64,000 bases of DNA from the NCBI GenBank assembly GCA_023053685.1, contig JALIGW010000003.1:146604665-146668664 (forward strand). Direction: 5' to 3'. Shown here in pieces: positions 42,510-54,645 of the stretch (its first letter is position 1; each line of letters starts with the position of its first letter). The position numbers and the translations under genes are program-made. A model generated the notes under the pieces. It saw only the letters and a program-made list of their open reading frames with translations. It ran no database searches and had not been told where the DNA came from. The DNA is from Diadophis punctatus similis (lineage: Eukaryota > Chordata > Lepidosauria > Squamata > Dipsadidae).

Positions 42510-44825
42510 TTCTTAACACCACATTCTCTATAACTTCTCCTCCTCCTCCTCCTCTTCCATCATCTTTGTGTCAAGTCTTACTTGCTGCACTTTCACTATC
42601 ACTAGTCTGAAGCTAGTGTTCCATGTGAATGTATATGTGGATGACAGAATGGCCCTGGAATAATAATTGCTTGAAGGCATATACACTCCTTAGTATATAT
42701 AGATATTGTTTATCCTGTTTATTTCATTACTGCTGGGGGACTGCAAGAGGAAGCACACCTTTGCTTAAGTTGTACAATGCCCTCTGCTGCAGTTTAGAGG
42801 AAAGAACATTTGCATAAATGATGTAAATGGGGTTTTTTTTCTCATGCGGGGGTAAGGAAGATTATATTATAGGTACTCGTGCTCAATTGTGGTGTAAAAT
42901 GAATTTTGCTGTTTCAACTATAAAGAGGTCATATGATTGTAAATGAGAAAGTTGGCTTACTTCTTAGTTTCCGTTCTAATCCATGCAATTAGATATAAGA
43001 GATAATAGCTCCTGTACTATGTCTTATTGCCTAATTGCTACCACTTTCTTTGTTTTTGTTTTAAACTTAGCTTCTTGCCAAAGTTGTAGACAGTAGATTC
43101 GGTGTCGGTTCAATTACAAAAATCAATCACAGAACCTTGAATCTTACAAGGAGACATTAAGAGTATGAAGGTCCTACTGCAGAGCCATACTTTCTTTGAA
43201 GATACATATTACACACCGGAAATGCTTAATTCTGCTTTATTTCATATGCAGTGGGACTCCAATAAAAAAGTATTGCATTGACCCATGATCTACTTTATTC
43301 CCAAAATAGACCTTAAATATGACTAACAGTGGGCACAAACTTGCAGGATCCAATCTGTGTCCAAGGAAAATTTGAAATAGAAGTTCACTTATTATAGTAA
43401 ATACATATCCTTATTGAAGGACTGGAATATTTCAATGTACAATTTCATAAACTAGACTTGAGCATTACCAAGTTTGTGCCTGAATGAATATACGCGTCCC
43501 AGGAAAATGTTGCAGGATCCCATCTGGGTTGATCACCGGGTTAAGCCTTCTGAGCTTGTGGACTCATGCTGGAGTCCATTCTCAAGGAACCTCTCTCTCA
43601 CCAAGAAGTTCCCCAAGAATGGGCTCCAGCAGGAATTATCTCATTGGAGAAAGAATTGTACAATAAAAAATAGGACAGTCATTGACCCCATTAATTGAGA
43701 CAAAACAACAACAACACATCAGGTTCCACCAGGTGAGTATTCACAGAATTCTTCTTGTTGAAAAAAAAAGTCCAAAAGCAAAATGTGATTCATAACTGAA
43801 GTAGTAGTGGGAAAGTTCAGTATAATGGCACTGTACTGTATTGTACTAATTATTAGTAACAAGGCAATCCTTTCCTAGTTTAAGGTATTCTTTGAAATAT
43901 AGTTATTTCTAAGTATGCATAAATTGGTAATTCCTGGTAACAATTTTATGCTCCCATGAAGCACAACCAAAAGAAAAGCCATCAGAAGAGAAATATGTCC
44001 ACCATGTAGTTGTTTCTTTCCATTCCATTCAACATGCTAACAGAGCAATATATACCACATTCAAATATGAAAATACTAGGCTGGAGAATTACTTCCTAAT
44101 TACTGGAAATAGCAATGTATGAGGGAGGTGGAGGCAGAGGAGGCGGAGGACGAGTAGGAGAGAGGGGTGACCCTACCATCATCTCCCATGCTATCCCTAG
44201 TAAACTGCACATTTGTGATATCCCCAATACCCATACTGTGCAATTACTTTGTTCATATGGACCTTCTGTCAGCCATAATCAGTATAATCTTTATTACTCT
44301 GTTCTGTGAAAAAAGGAGAGATTCTGTGGCCACCCCTCCCACCTAATTGCCTCTTATTCTTATTTAATTTAAGCTTTTTCCTTATATAGTGCTGTAGATT
44401 TAAATACATTTCTTATCTTGGCATATTTACAGTTGCTATAGCATAGCATTATATTTATGACTTATAGCACATGTGATATAAATCTTTTGTAAGGAAGCAT
44501 GCAGAAAGTGAGGTGGTTGATTAGATTGCTTACCACAAATTATAGTTTGTTGGCTGCCATCCAAAGTGAAGGAGATGGAAGTATTTCCCTTCCTCCCTGG
44601 CTTTCTGGTTAAATATCAGAGTATTAATCATTGTACTATGAAGACTGCACTCCCAAGCATGCTTACCTACATTGAAACTAATGGAGCATAACTGTGAGTA
44701 GGAAAAGGCTCAGAGATCAGTAAACATATTTTTTTCCATGAAGAATATTTTAGATTCATTTCTGCATTAAACACAGTGCATAAAACTTTGGAGTACAGTG
44801 ATGCATATAAAAATATTCAATGTTT
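42510..44825. other. Intergenic DNA, no gene recognised
   Basis: A (CTC)n-like patch lies at 42537-42555. At 43550-43630 a less AT-rich stretch contains an imperfect foldback (tgctggagtccattctc ... aagaatgggctccagca); the plus frame 43474-43698 through it is not a protein I recognise. A (GGA/GGC) patch lies at 44120-44165. Otherwise nothing. Confidence 0.35.
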
Positions 44826-44833
44826 GGTTAGAT

Positions 44834-45551
44834 CCCTGGTGGCAAACCTATGGCACACGTGCCAGAGGTGGCACACAGAGCCCTCTCTGTGGGCATGTGC
44901 ACCATCGCCCAGCACAATATGCCATAGAGGGATGTGTTGGCAAGCCACAGGTTCTTTTGTCCCTCTGCTGTGGCTCCCTGTCAGGTGATCTCACAATTGA
45001 CTGGTCCCGCCCCTCACCCTCCCCTTTCAGTCACCCCAAAGGAGTCTTTGAGGACTGAATGCTGAGAGGCATGGATTTCCTCTGTCTTCTGCGTTCCCAC
45101 CCCGCGTTGAAGAGAACCAAATAGGCCAGGGTCTCCCTCCTCGTTAAGCAGCCCCGCTGAGCCCGCTTGCAAACTCTGCCAAGCATGGCTCCAAACTTTT
45201 GGTTTGTGCTTCCCGGCTAGCACCAGCACCATGGCGCGGAAGGTGCATGCACCACCTGCTCTGCTCTCACCGGCCAGAGTGGGGCTCCATGCCGCCGCCA
45301 ACCAGATGGAGCACCATGTTTGTTTGCTTGCTGGTCACCTCCGAGGAGCGATCTGCGCTCAGGCTGCCCAGGCCCCCGCCATGGGGGGAGAGAGGGAGAG
45401 GGAAGGGGGGTGTCTCCCCAACAGGATCCAGGTTGGAGTTGCCTTATTTTGCATGGATCTCTAATGCTTGGCTTTGCCTGCCAGCCTCCACTCCCCCTCC
45501 ACAGCCCATGGTTGGATTCACACAACACGTGAAGCTGGGCAGGAGAGCACG

Positions 45552-45589
<38 letters not shown>

Positions 45590-45618
45590 TGGACGGACGG
45601 ACAGACGGATGGATAGAT

Positions 45619-45687
<69 letters not shown>

Positions 45688-46021
45688 GAGTGAGAGACAG
45701 AGAGACAGAGAGAAAGAGAAAGAGAGGAAGGAAAGAGAGAGAGGGAGGGAAAGAGATAGAGAAAGAGAGGGAGAAAGAGAGAGGGAGGGAAAGAAATAGA
45801 GAAAGAGAGGGAGAAAGAAAGAGAGGGAAGGAGGGAGGGAGGGAGGGAAAGAGATTGAGGGAAACAGAGAGGTAGAGAGGGAGGGAAAGAGAGAGAGAGA
45901 GAAAGAGAGAGGGAGGGAAAGAGAGAGATAGTGAGAGAAAGAGAGAGAGGGAGGGAGGGAAAGAGAGAGGGAGAGAAACAGAGACAGAGAGAGGGGTGAA
46001 GAGTGAGTGGCAGGGAGGGAA

Positions 46022-46053
<32 letters not shown>

Positions 46054-46603
46054 GAAGAGAAAGACAGAGAGGGGAGAAAGAGAGAGAAAGAGCAAGAGGG
46101 AGGGAAAGAGAGAGAGACAAACAGAAAGACAGAGAGAGGGAAAGAGAGAGAGAGAAACAAAGAGAGAGGGGGGGAGGAAAAGAGAAAGAGAGAGAAATAC
46201 AGAGAGGGGGAAAGAGAGAGAGAGACAGAGAGAGAAAGAGAAAAAGGGAGAGATGGAGGGAGGGAGGGAGAGAGGGAGAGAGAGAAACAGAGAGAGAGGG
46301 AGAGAGAGAGAGAGAGAAAGAGAGGGGGAAAGAGAGGGAGGGAAAGAGAGAAATAATATTACAAAAAAATTTTTATTGTTGCTAAACGTAATATTTCAAA
46401 AGCAGGAAAAAAATGAAGGGGTATAAAAGTGCATTTATCATGTTTTTCTTAGAACAATTAGCTGAACTTTGTCTTGTTTATTATTATTTTAGGTAGTAAA
46501 ACCTCATTATTCAGGTTAAATTGCTGTGTTGTACTTTGTGATAAATAAATGGGTTTTGGGTTGCAGTTTGGGTACTTGGTCTCTAAAAGGTTCGCCATCA
46601 CTG
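44834..46603 (+). mobile_element. 1.77-kb hAT-like element enlarged by microsatellite, perfect TSD
   Basis: Perfect 8-bp duplications ggttagat lie at 44826-44833 and 46604-46611. The left end ccctggtggcaaacctatggcac is eroded; the right end aggttcgccatcactg is intact and identical to the 41343 and 57779 families. The left 700 bp are GC-rich with family-specific words (ccagaggtggcacacagagccc, as at 57800). About 800 bp of GACA/GATA and purine repeats fill the middle. No transposase is present. At 1.77 kb it is several times longer than its relatives because of the repeat expansion. Confidence 0.88.
45557..46352. repeat. GACA/GATA (Bkm-like) plus (GAGA)n purine tract
   Basis: Order: (ACAG)n at about 45555-45590, ACGG variants, (GATA)n at 45617-45687 (about 17 units), then about 660 bp of almost pure A/G sequence made of gagagaaagag, gagggagg and aaagagagg motifs. 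GATA with GACA is the core of the Bkm satellite first described in a krait. All long frames across it (up to 292 codons on the minus strand) are low-complexity artefacts. The long homopurine strand could form triplex-like structures. Confidence 0.95.
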
Positions 46604-46620
46604 GGTTAGATGAACAAATA

Positions 46621-47022
46621 CCCTGTTTCCTTGAAATAAGACTTATCCTGAAAACAAGCCGTAGCATGTTTTTTATGTGTGCACCTAATATAAGCCTTAC
46701 CCCCCAAATAAGCCCTACTTAAGAGCCTGCACAGCTTGCTGGTGCCACAGCCACGAAGCAAGACAGGTGTTGGGGCTTGAGTGGCCTGGCTGTGGGGGCC
46801 CTGAAGTAAGCCAGTGCAGGGCATGTGGGGCAGCTCCACTTCCTTGTCTCGTGGCAACACCACTGGTGCACCACGTGGCCTCCTTGTGTGCCACAAACAA
46901 GCGGAAGAAGGGGGCCTTCCGTACATGAAAAAAATAAGACACCTTCCAAAAATAAGCTCTAGTTTTTATTTTGGGGCCCAAAAAGAAAATAAGACCCAGT
47001 CTTATTTTTGGGGAAATATGAG
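46621..47022 (+). mobile_element. TIR MITE ('ccctgtttcc..gaaataagac' family)
   Basis: The left end ccctgtttccttgaaataagac and the complement of the right end, ctcatatttccccaaaaataagac, are inverted. The ends adjoin TA (46619-46620, 47023-47024), so a Tc1/mariner-type relation is possible. The interior, ending aaaataagacaccttcc...aaaataagctc, has subterminal copies of the end motif. It starts eight bases after the TSD of the 44834 element. No ORF is credible. Confidence 0.7.
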
Positions 47023-47194
47023 TAGTCCAAATTGGTGTAAGGCAATTTCCTGAATGGAAATGTGATTAAGACTGGATTACTAATCTCTTGTCAAAAATTA
47101 TGGTTAATCTGGGACTCTTAGATTAACTCTTCCCAGAGACCATGAATTCTAGTTCCACCTTAGGCACAACGTCAACTAAGTGACCTTGGGCCAC

Positions 47195-47300
47195 TCACTC
47201 TCTCTCAGCCCCAGAAAGGAGGCAATTTCAAACCACTTCTGAAAACCCTTCCCAGGAAAACTGCAGGGACTTGTCCAGGCAGTCTCTCAGAATAAAAAAA
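47195..47300 (-). repeat. Dispersed MIR-like repeat, minus strand
   Basis: Inverted relative of 30825-30985: gtgaccttgggccactcac, ctttctctcagcccc-like words and gaaaactgcagggacttgtccaggc occur in the complementary order. Confidence 0.6.
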
Positions 47301-48380
47301 TATAACCCTATTTAGGTAGATGAATTAGAACCAGTGAAGAACCTCATGGAAACATGCTAATGGAAAGACTGAGAGATTTTGCAGCAGAAGGTGACAAGTC
47401 ACAATGTACACCCAAAACACAACTTTGAATCAGCTTGAAGCATAAACAGGCAATTATAAGCTAAACTAAAATATAAAATTGAACTATAGGGGACATCATT
47501 AGATCTGTATTGGCCAACCTGATCCCAATACACTATAATTTCTTATAGAAAAGTACACAACAATTGGTAATTGTCTTGCAATAAAGATTGTGAAAATTGA
47601 TGTACTAGAGGAGCTTTTGGCAGTTTAACCAGGTAATTACTGACAAAAGTACAGTTCCAGTAAGACATGCAATACATAGCAATTTAGATTTGAATGATTA
47701 CTGTTTATCTCTTCTTTAGAGCTGTGTTTAAACCTAATAGACTTGTGGATTCAAGCTGAGGTGATTAATCCAGGTGATTCTTCTATGCTCCACAAAAGAC
47801 AGTGCAAGGTTGAAATAATTGGGAGATATGCAATTCTACATGACAACACATCACAGTTTATTTACAAGCTGCCGAGAATATTTAGTGACCTCCATTTTAT
47901 GAGATATTCTTGAGTAAAAGGTGGCATATGTAAATTTAAAGGTGGGGAGGGGAATAAAGTGGCACAATTTAATATCATCATGTATTATATCATTTAGCTT
48001 TTGAGATTTGATAAGAATTGTCAAAGAATTGAAGAAATCCTCTAAAGACATTAACATGGCTGTGTTATATTGAGAATGTTTATAGGTAAGTCTACTCTAG
48101 AATAGATTTTAGTTGCATACACATGTACGTAACATAATGTTAAACTAATTATTTCATTTGTGTATATGCATTTCATTTAGATTTCTACCATGTTTGTCTA
48201 ACATGCAGGCAGCATTATTATGAACAAAAAGTAGGCATGCAGTAAACCAAATTGTGTCACCAATGATCTAATAAACAAAAATCCAGTGTTCAGAGAAAAC
48301 AGCAAACATTCTACATGACAATATGTCTTTGTATCCATGGAACAAACTTTCAAAATAGATACTGGTAGTTTGAATGTGAA
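47301..48380. other. Intergenic DNA, nothing recognised
   Basis: No supportable gene or repeat. Confidence 0.4.
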
Positions 48381-48384
48381 TTGT

Positions 48385-48520
48385 TTCTCTCTCTCTCTCT
48401 CTCTGTCTCTGTCTGTCTGTCTGTCTGTCTCTGTCTGTCTGTCTGTCTCTGTCTGTCTGTCTGTCTGTCCGTCCCTCCCTCCTTCCGTCCCTCCGTCCCT
48501 TCCCCCTCCCCTCCCCTCCC
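48385..48520. repeat. (CT)n/(CTGT)n/(CCCT) microsatellite
   Basis: Starts as (CT)n, becomes (CTGT)n, the complement of the GACA repeat at 45557, and ends as CCTCC-type pyrimidine sequence. Frames through it are artefacts. Confidence 0.95.
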
Positions 48521-49107
48521 TCTGCTCTCTTTGTTTTATTCAGGATATAAATGAAGGTATAAATAATGGAGGCAATGAATTCCCTTTTAAAAATCCTCTG
48601 GTTTTTACATTTCAAATTTCTTTGTCATTTTCTCTTAAAGTTGTTTTCTAATATTTCATAGCTTCTTTGATAAAATCCTGGATATTCACACAAAGACCAA
48701 ATATTTCCAAACATTTCTGTATCCAAGTGTGTGCAAGAGAACCAAACATCAATCCAAGCCATATGTAAGTTGTGTTTTCTTTGCTTGGAGTTTTTCAATA
48801 TAATTTTATCAATCAGGATTTCATCTTTTTGTTTCTCATGAATTTCAGCAGTTTCTTTGATATGTAAGTGGATACAACAGATTTTTAAATATGTAACTTG
48901 AAACTCCAGTTCCCATATGTCGTGCCATTTGGCAGCTTGAACATTGTTATCAAGCAATTGGTTTGTAGTTCCTTAAAACTACACCCTGTCTCTGTTTTTC
49001 ACTATTTAAATTTTTGTAATAATTGTCATCCATTCTTCACCTAATATTATATTAAATTGAATGACCAATTTTTCATGGAGAGTTGTCAGATATTTAAACT
49101 GAAATCC
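48521..49107. other. Unassigned DNA with a 110-codon minus ORF
   Basis: The minus frame 48957-48625 is not obviously low-complexity (WHDIWELEFQVTYLKICC...), but I do not recognise it. It lies just 3' of the minus-strand L1 and may be part of an older insertion. Confidence 0.3.
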
Positions 49108-50340
49108 ATGGACTTCATGTTTTGTTTTTCTTTTTTCTTTTCTTTTATTCATAAATAATTTGAATACAGTGTATTGTCAGGGTAAACCATTTACACATGA
49201 AGAACAAAGAAAAGACAGTAAAAAAAGATATTAACACACATACTAATAACAATAGTGATAATGTAACCAAATAGTTTGGCTATTTCTTTACAATTCTGTT
49301 AGATATATTGGCATATTTATAGTCATAAACCATCTTATATTTAATTCATACATAATTTTTCTTCATCTAATGTCTACCTCTTATCTCTAACCACTCATAA
49401 AATCTATTCCAAATCAAGTAGTATTCTTTATCTTTTATTTTTAAAGTCAGTCTGTCCATCTCAGCACAATCTAAGATTTTCCGAATTACATCCTCATCTG
49501 GTGGGGGTGTTCTCATTTTTCCAGTATTTTGAAAAAAAAAATCCTTGCTGCTGTCAATATATGCAAAACTAAATATGTGGTGATCTTTTCCTGTGCACTC
49601 CAGTGCTTAACCTTCCTCACTAGTTTTTAATTATTTCTGATGTTAAGACCGTATCATCCATCTTGGCTGAGTCAATATTTTCCTCGATCTGTTTTATCCA
49701 TAGCCATCTTTATTATGTTCTTTTAGGTTTCCCAGATGTCACTCCAAAATTGTAATTTTTCATCTTTTATTATGATGTATGTTTGTAGTATTTTCAAGTG
49801 ATGCTTTGTAAAATAAATGCTGTATTTGTTTGAAACTGCTGATTTGGTTGAAATTGATTTATTCTACTTTTATATTGTTCAATTTTCCCTCAAATAGCTG
49901 TGACACATTGCTTTAATTCTTCTGAGATTCTTTAATCATCTTAGTGCCAAGATTATATATCTTCTATAAGCTTTCTTTGAACTCATTATTTTTCAATTTT
50001 CAATCCTTCAAATTCTTCAGATTGCTGATATCAGTTCATAATTTATTGATCTTTGTAATCAAATTTTCTATTTTGTTGGATGTTTTTGCTGTTTCGCTTT
50101 ATTGCATGGTATGCCATCTCTGATGTTATCACTGCTGCTGTGCTATAAATTAGTTGATTCGTTTCAGCCAATATGTTTGTTTCAATATTTTCTACTACCA
50201 AATTTGTGTCTTTCAAAATTGTTGATAATACTTTCCTAGTTGTAGACTTTTCTTCAATAGCAGAAACCTTTATTTTGAGTTTTTTATATGTTCAATAATC
50301 TTTACTTTCAGATGTTAAGAAAATTTGATGTTGTTTTTAA
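49108..50340 (-). mobile_element. L1 remnant, minus strand
   Basis: On the minus strand the 3' part reads DEDVIRKILDCAEMDRLTLKIKDKE and WNRFYEWLEIRGRH (about 49500-49370), matching the ORF2 C-terminus of the L1 at 23741. An AT-rich UTR and an A-rich tail end near 49110. Upstream (50340-49640) a broken Lys/Glu/Ile-rich coiled-coil-like frame (SAIEEKSTTRKVLSTILKD) looks ORF1-like, which would mean most of ORF2 is absent. Multiple stops; no TSD found. Confidence 0.55.
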
Positions 50341-50375
50341 AACATTTGCTTGACAGTCTTCAGTTTCATTTATGT

Positions 50376-50510
50376 CAGGGATAGGCAACTATGGCCCCTT
50401 TACGACCTATGGACTTCAACTCCCAGAATTCCTGAGCCAGCATGGCTGATTCAGGAATTCTGAAAATTGAAGCCCACAGATTGGTAAAGGGACCGTAGTT
50501 GCCCACCCCA
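50376..50510 (+). mobile_element. 135-bp foldback MITE, TSD 7/8
   Basis: Starts cagggataggcaactatggcc; the right half is its inverse, ending ccgtagttgcccacccca. Flanks atttatgt (50368-50375) and atttgtgt (50511-50518). The terminal TG on the right has mutated. Same cttcaactcccagaattc core as 42351. Confidence 0.82.
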
Positions 50511-50518
50511 ATTTGTGT

Positions 50519-51725
50519 TATTATTATGAACATTGTTTACATATTCAGCTAGGGTTTCCCGCCCAATACTTGTAATTTAGTTATTGGTTTTATTCTAAGG
50601 AACAATCTTCATGGATCCATGAATTATTGTTCATCCCTTTCTGAGACTAAGTATTTTTGTTTCCAATACTTTGTTTTGAAATCTCCTAATTTTAGGTTTC
50701 ATGATTGTTCTTTTTCTTCAACTGACCATATATTTCACTTTTCTGGCTCTCCTAATTGTTTTAAGCTTGCCATTCTTGTCATCTAGCAAGAACAGCTGAG
50801 CCCTGTAGCCCATTTATCTACCGACACCCAGGAGCTATAGTATCAGGCATGGTCCTTGCTGATCTAGATGAGAATTGATCCAGTATGGAATTTTTCTTTT
50901 CTGTATTCGCCACTGGGAATGAGTTTGAATTATATTCATCTAGCCTCTCTACCAAGACTTGTCTGTTATGATTGAACCTGCCAGTAGCTTCCATCAGTAG
51001 AGCTCCTGTTTCATTAATCCACATAGGCCTGCTCATCAGTTTGATAATTCTTTCTTTTTCTTTTCTTTTTGCAGCACATAGCTAATCGAATATGCAAGGA
51101 AAACTAAGAGAAAACAGTAACACAGTTGCAGGATAATGATGGAGATTCTAAAATAAGCCAGATCAGATGCTTAGTTTGGTTAATATGTGTGCAGTGGTTT
51201 CATGAAAATTGCTCAGTGGGATAGCTGATTTTGCTAGGAATTTTCACATTACAAAGCTGGTTCTATTTTCATAGTGCATAAGAGTACATTGCGCTTTGCT
51301 GGCCCATAAAACTAGATCAGTATATGAACTGTATACTGTGTTCCAGTTTTTTTGTACCTGTCAAATAAGAGCTTGTTCTTTTTCTGTCTTAATTTCAGCA
51401 TCTTTATTTTTTTCTTATTCAGTCACCATGTTGGAACACATGTATGGTTGCTCTTTCCATCTCTCCATATACATATAAGTTATCCCATAATTAACAATCC
51501 CCTGTAATCAGTATCACATTCGCCTTTCTTACTGAGATATTTGCAGTCTTTTTTTGGGGGGGAGAGGGGTTTGCAGTACTTGGGTATTTTGCAGCAAGGG
51601 AGGGCAATCTTTTTGAGTATGATGATTCAAAAGACCTTTGAGAAAGATTCTTTATCAAAAGCTTTTTAGTAAACATATTTGTTGCTGGATAGGAGGGACT
51701 GACATTTTATGACTTGCTCACTAGC
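50519..51725. other. Intergenic DNA, nothing recognised
   Basis: No motif-bearing ORF or repeat ends. Confidence 0.4.
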
Positions 51726-51729
51726 TTAA

Positions 51730-52060
51730 AAAAAGGAGGGGAGATAATTGGGATAAAAGGGCAATTTTCCCAGAACAGGAAGCAGATTATTTCAAGGATC
51801 TACATTGGGATCTGTGCTTTTTAAGATGCACACAAAAGTTTTGCAATGAACTGGCTAACTTTGCAGATGATACCAAATTCAGATACCAGTCAGAGCACTG
51901 CATAAGAAAAAATAATTCTAGAAGAATCTCTTCAAAAGGAGTGAATTGTCAGCCAAACGACAAATATATTTCATTTTAAGTAAGCATACCATGATGCAAC
52001 TTAAGACCAAAAAAAATCAAATCAAATTATATCCTCAGAAAGCCTAACTATGTTTTGTAT
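51730..52060 (+). mobile_element. CR1-like RT fragment
   Basis: Around 51800-51890 shifted frames read LGSVLF, then LANFADDTKFRY, where FADDTK is the RT catalytic motif of CR1-group LINEs (codons at about 51860-51880). It is heavily decayed; ends are undefined. Confidence 0.6.
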
Positions 52061-53870
52061 ATATATATTTTAAAAGTCGACAATCGGGAAGAGGATGCAA
52101 CTTTGGAGACTCTGGTTTAGAAAAAAAAGTGACAGGGAGGGGCATGACTGAAAATATCAAATCATGGATAAATGGACCAGGGAATAATGCTGTTGTCATT
52201 CAGGACTGCTGCCAATTGCAGTAGTACAATTTTAGAGAACTTGAGATTAATTTGTCTTGAGACCTCCTTAATTGTGGCATGGACATGCTTTGGTAATATT
52301 TTCCTAACGCTGCCTTCTTCTCATCCTAGCCGATAGCTGAGGTAACTTAAAGCTATCTTTACCTTATTCAGTTTTAAAGTTGAGTTTTTCCTCTTGTTCC
52401 AACACAATTTCTGCCAAAGACACAATCACATTCCTGTTAACAACTCAGGAACTGGGTCTTCACTTGGTCACTTCAGACTTCTATAACATGCCACCTCCCT
52501 GCGAATACTAAACATAGATTTCCATGTCATTTTGGATTAGGCTAAAGGAAAGACCAGAAAGCTGGCTTTTGTGGAGGATACCTGCCCACATCATTAATAC
52601 CCAACTGGTTGTCACTAGTGGGTTTTTTTATATACATGGGATTGGTGCCATCAATTCTTCTCTTCCACATATGTAACCTATCAGTCAGGTATAGCTTGTG
52701 GCTCTAGCACTCTTTTGAAAGTCTGCTAAATCCTTGTCCAAAAATAGTCCAGCTGCCAAATTTAAATTTACCGACAAAGAAATAAAGGGAGTAAATTGTT
52801 GGTAAATTTAAATTTAACACAAAATAGTTTGTTGTGGAAGCGACTGCCTGAAAAGGCTCCTGGATTGGGGCTGAAAGGCAAAAGCAGAAGCAGGATGCTC
52901 CGTCCCATATTTGGGTAGACCAGATTGCCTTTATATACCGGCCTCACCAGAAAAACACTTATCCACCTTCCAGGTTGTAGGGATGGAAGATTGTGCAATA
53001 CACCAGAAGAGCATCCTCTTCCTTACCTTTGTGCCATCCCTCTGTACTTACAACCTTTAAACAAACAAACAACAGAACATTCCCTCTTGCTCAGACAATT
53101 CAAAAGCTAAATAATTTTTCCATACAGGCATCTACCTATACTTATCCATCTCCCTCTATTACATTAAAAAAAAAGATTGGTGATTTTTTTCCCCTGCAGC
53201 AGGTGGTGCACAGGAGGAAGAAAAACAAAGCCAGATATTTTGCTTCACTCATTTCACATTAAAATTGTGAGGGCAACACTACTTAAAAAGCTTGGACCTG
53301 GAGCTGAATAAGGCCTGGCAGTCAGGCAATAGAATTTATGCCAGCTTACTTTTCTGCCAATAGAAGTAGTGGAGGATAACATATTAAGGTAGTTGTGAGG
53401 CAGAGCTCAAAGTTGCCAACTTTTTTTCAGCACCATTAAATCACTCAAAGAAAATAAAGAGAACAACAAGAACAACTTTACATTGCCAGATTATTTTCTG
53501 CCTTTAAATATGATATTCGTCAACTTGTTTTTTGTTAATATGATATTAGTCTGAAATCTAAGTACATTATTATAATGGACAAACATTAACACCGTGTGAT
53601 AGAGCTAAATCTAGGTATCAACAGGCAGTGTATAATGTATTTAATTAGGTGCATTTGAAAAGTTGCTTCTCCATGTATCAGTTATCTCTGATGTCCCACC
53701 CACGAACCATGATTACTTGGCTGTATATATGCTCCTGTTTTGATTCTTAATTATAGTTCAATGAAATAGAGATGGACTGCTGTGAATCTGACTTGGCAGA
53801 TGTGAAATTACTTCTAACATCCTCAATGCATTATATTTCCCAATGCTGAGTTTTGATTAATTTATACTTT
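52061..53870. other. Intergenic DNA with a 15-bp AT hairpin
   Basis: aaatttaaatttacc (52758-52772) and its exact complement (52801-52815) enclose a 28-base loop. The flanks (52640-53060) are less AT-rich but match no family I know. Nothing else is supported. Confidence 0.4.
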
Positions 53871-53875
53871 GTATG

Positions 53876-54134
53876 TGTTAAGTCCTCAGACTTACGTCGC
53901 TGCCAAAACAGAGCCGGCTGCTTAGTCGAGCCTGATTGGCTAAGACGCGAGCAGCCGGCAAGTGGGAATTTGGAGCGCCGCTATTGGTTCAGAGTTTGAC
54001 AGCTGGAGTATAAAAGGAGCTGTCAAACTAGTGAGTTGCTGTTCTTGTTGAGATGCTAAAGTTAATAAATGGGTTCCTGTTCAACTTCTAGTCTCACCTC
54101 CATTGCTGTCAGTCCTGGTTTCATGAATGAAACA
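53876..54134 (+). repeat. Gypsy-like 5' LTR
   Basis: 259 bp, tgtta...aaaca. It has a TATA box (tataaaagg at about 54010) and AATAAA at 54064-54069, and is followed by ctggcaacgaaggtggga as probable primer-binding/leader region. Shares aaaaggagctgtcaaac to the end with the partial 3' LTR at 54505-54640, where small insertions (ctgagttgctg, taggaaccctata) differ. Confidence 0.75.
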
Positions 54135-54640
54135 CTGGCAACGAAGGTGGGATAGATTCCAGACAGAACGGCTTGCCACGACCCTCAGAGCTGAATCACG
54201 GCAAGCTGAAGTGCACTAACAAAAGCGCTGACCATAGTCACTAACCAGGCGATGAGAGGTCACAGGCATTCACAGCTGACAACCCGTCCTTCCCAGGATT
54301 GCGACATTACCGACGTTCGCGCCTTTTGAGCCAGCGACAGAAAACCTGGGACGATTACCTCACAAGCTTCGAATGCGTGCTGAAGGCTAATGATTTTACT
54401 GAGCTGTCCAGTCCCCCAAAACTGGGATATTTCCTCAGCTCCTGCAGCCAGGAGATGTTCGCAATGGCACGAGCCCTGACAGCACCTTAGCCAGTCTACA
54501 CTACAAAAGGAGCTGTCAAACTAGTGAGTTGCTGTTCTTGTTCTGAGTTGCTGTTGAGGTGCTGAATAGGAACCCTATAAATGGGTTCCTATTCAACTTC
54601 TGGTCTCACCTCCATTCGCCTCTGTTTCACGAATGAAACA
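53876..54640 (+). mobile_element. Internally deleted Gypsy-like LTR retrotransposon
   Basis: Flanks gtatg (53871-53875) and gtaag (54641-54645) fit a 5-bp duplication with one change. The 5' LTR (53876-54134) starts tgttaag and ends gaaaca. About 370 bp of internal sequence follow, with a gag scrap (ETWDDYLTxFECVLKAND-like: KTWDDYLTSFECVLKANDF, 54340-54400; frame 54299-54490). A 3' LTR lacking its first half (54505-54640) closes the element. Protease, RT and integrase are absent, so it cannot move by itself. Confidence 0.8.
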
Positions 54641-54645
54641 GTAAG

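Noticed and set aside
43474..43698. 74-codon ORF, possible small gene
   Set aside because: No start context, splice signal or motif; the stretch contains an imperfect foldback and looks repeat-derived.
45217..46160. Long minus-strand ORFs (up to 292 codons) rich in Ser, Leu, Phe and Pro
   Set aside because: They translate the GATA and purine microsatellite; three frames are open at once, as expected of a low-complexity tract.
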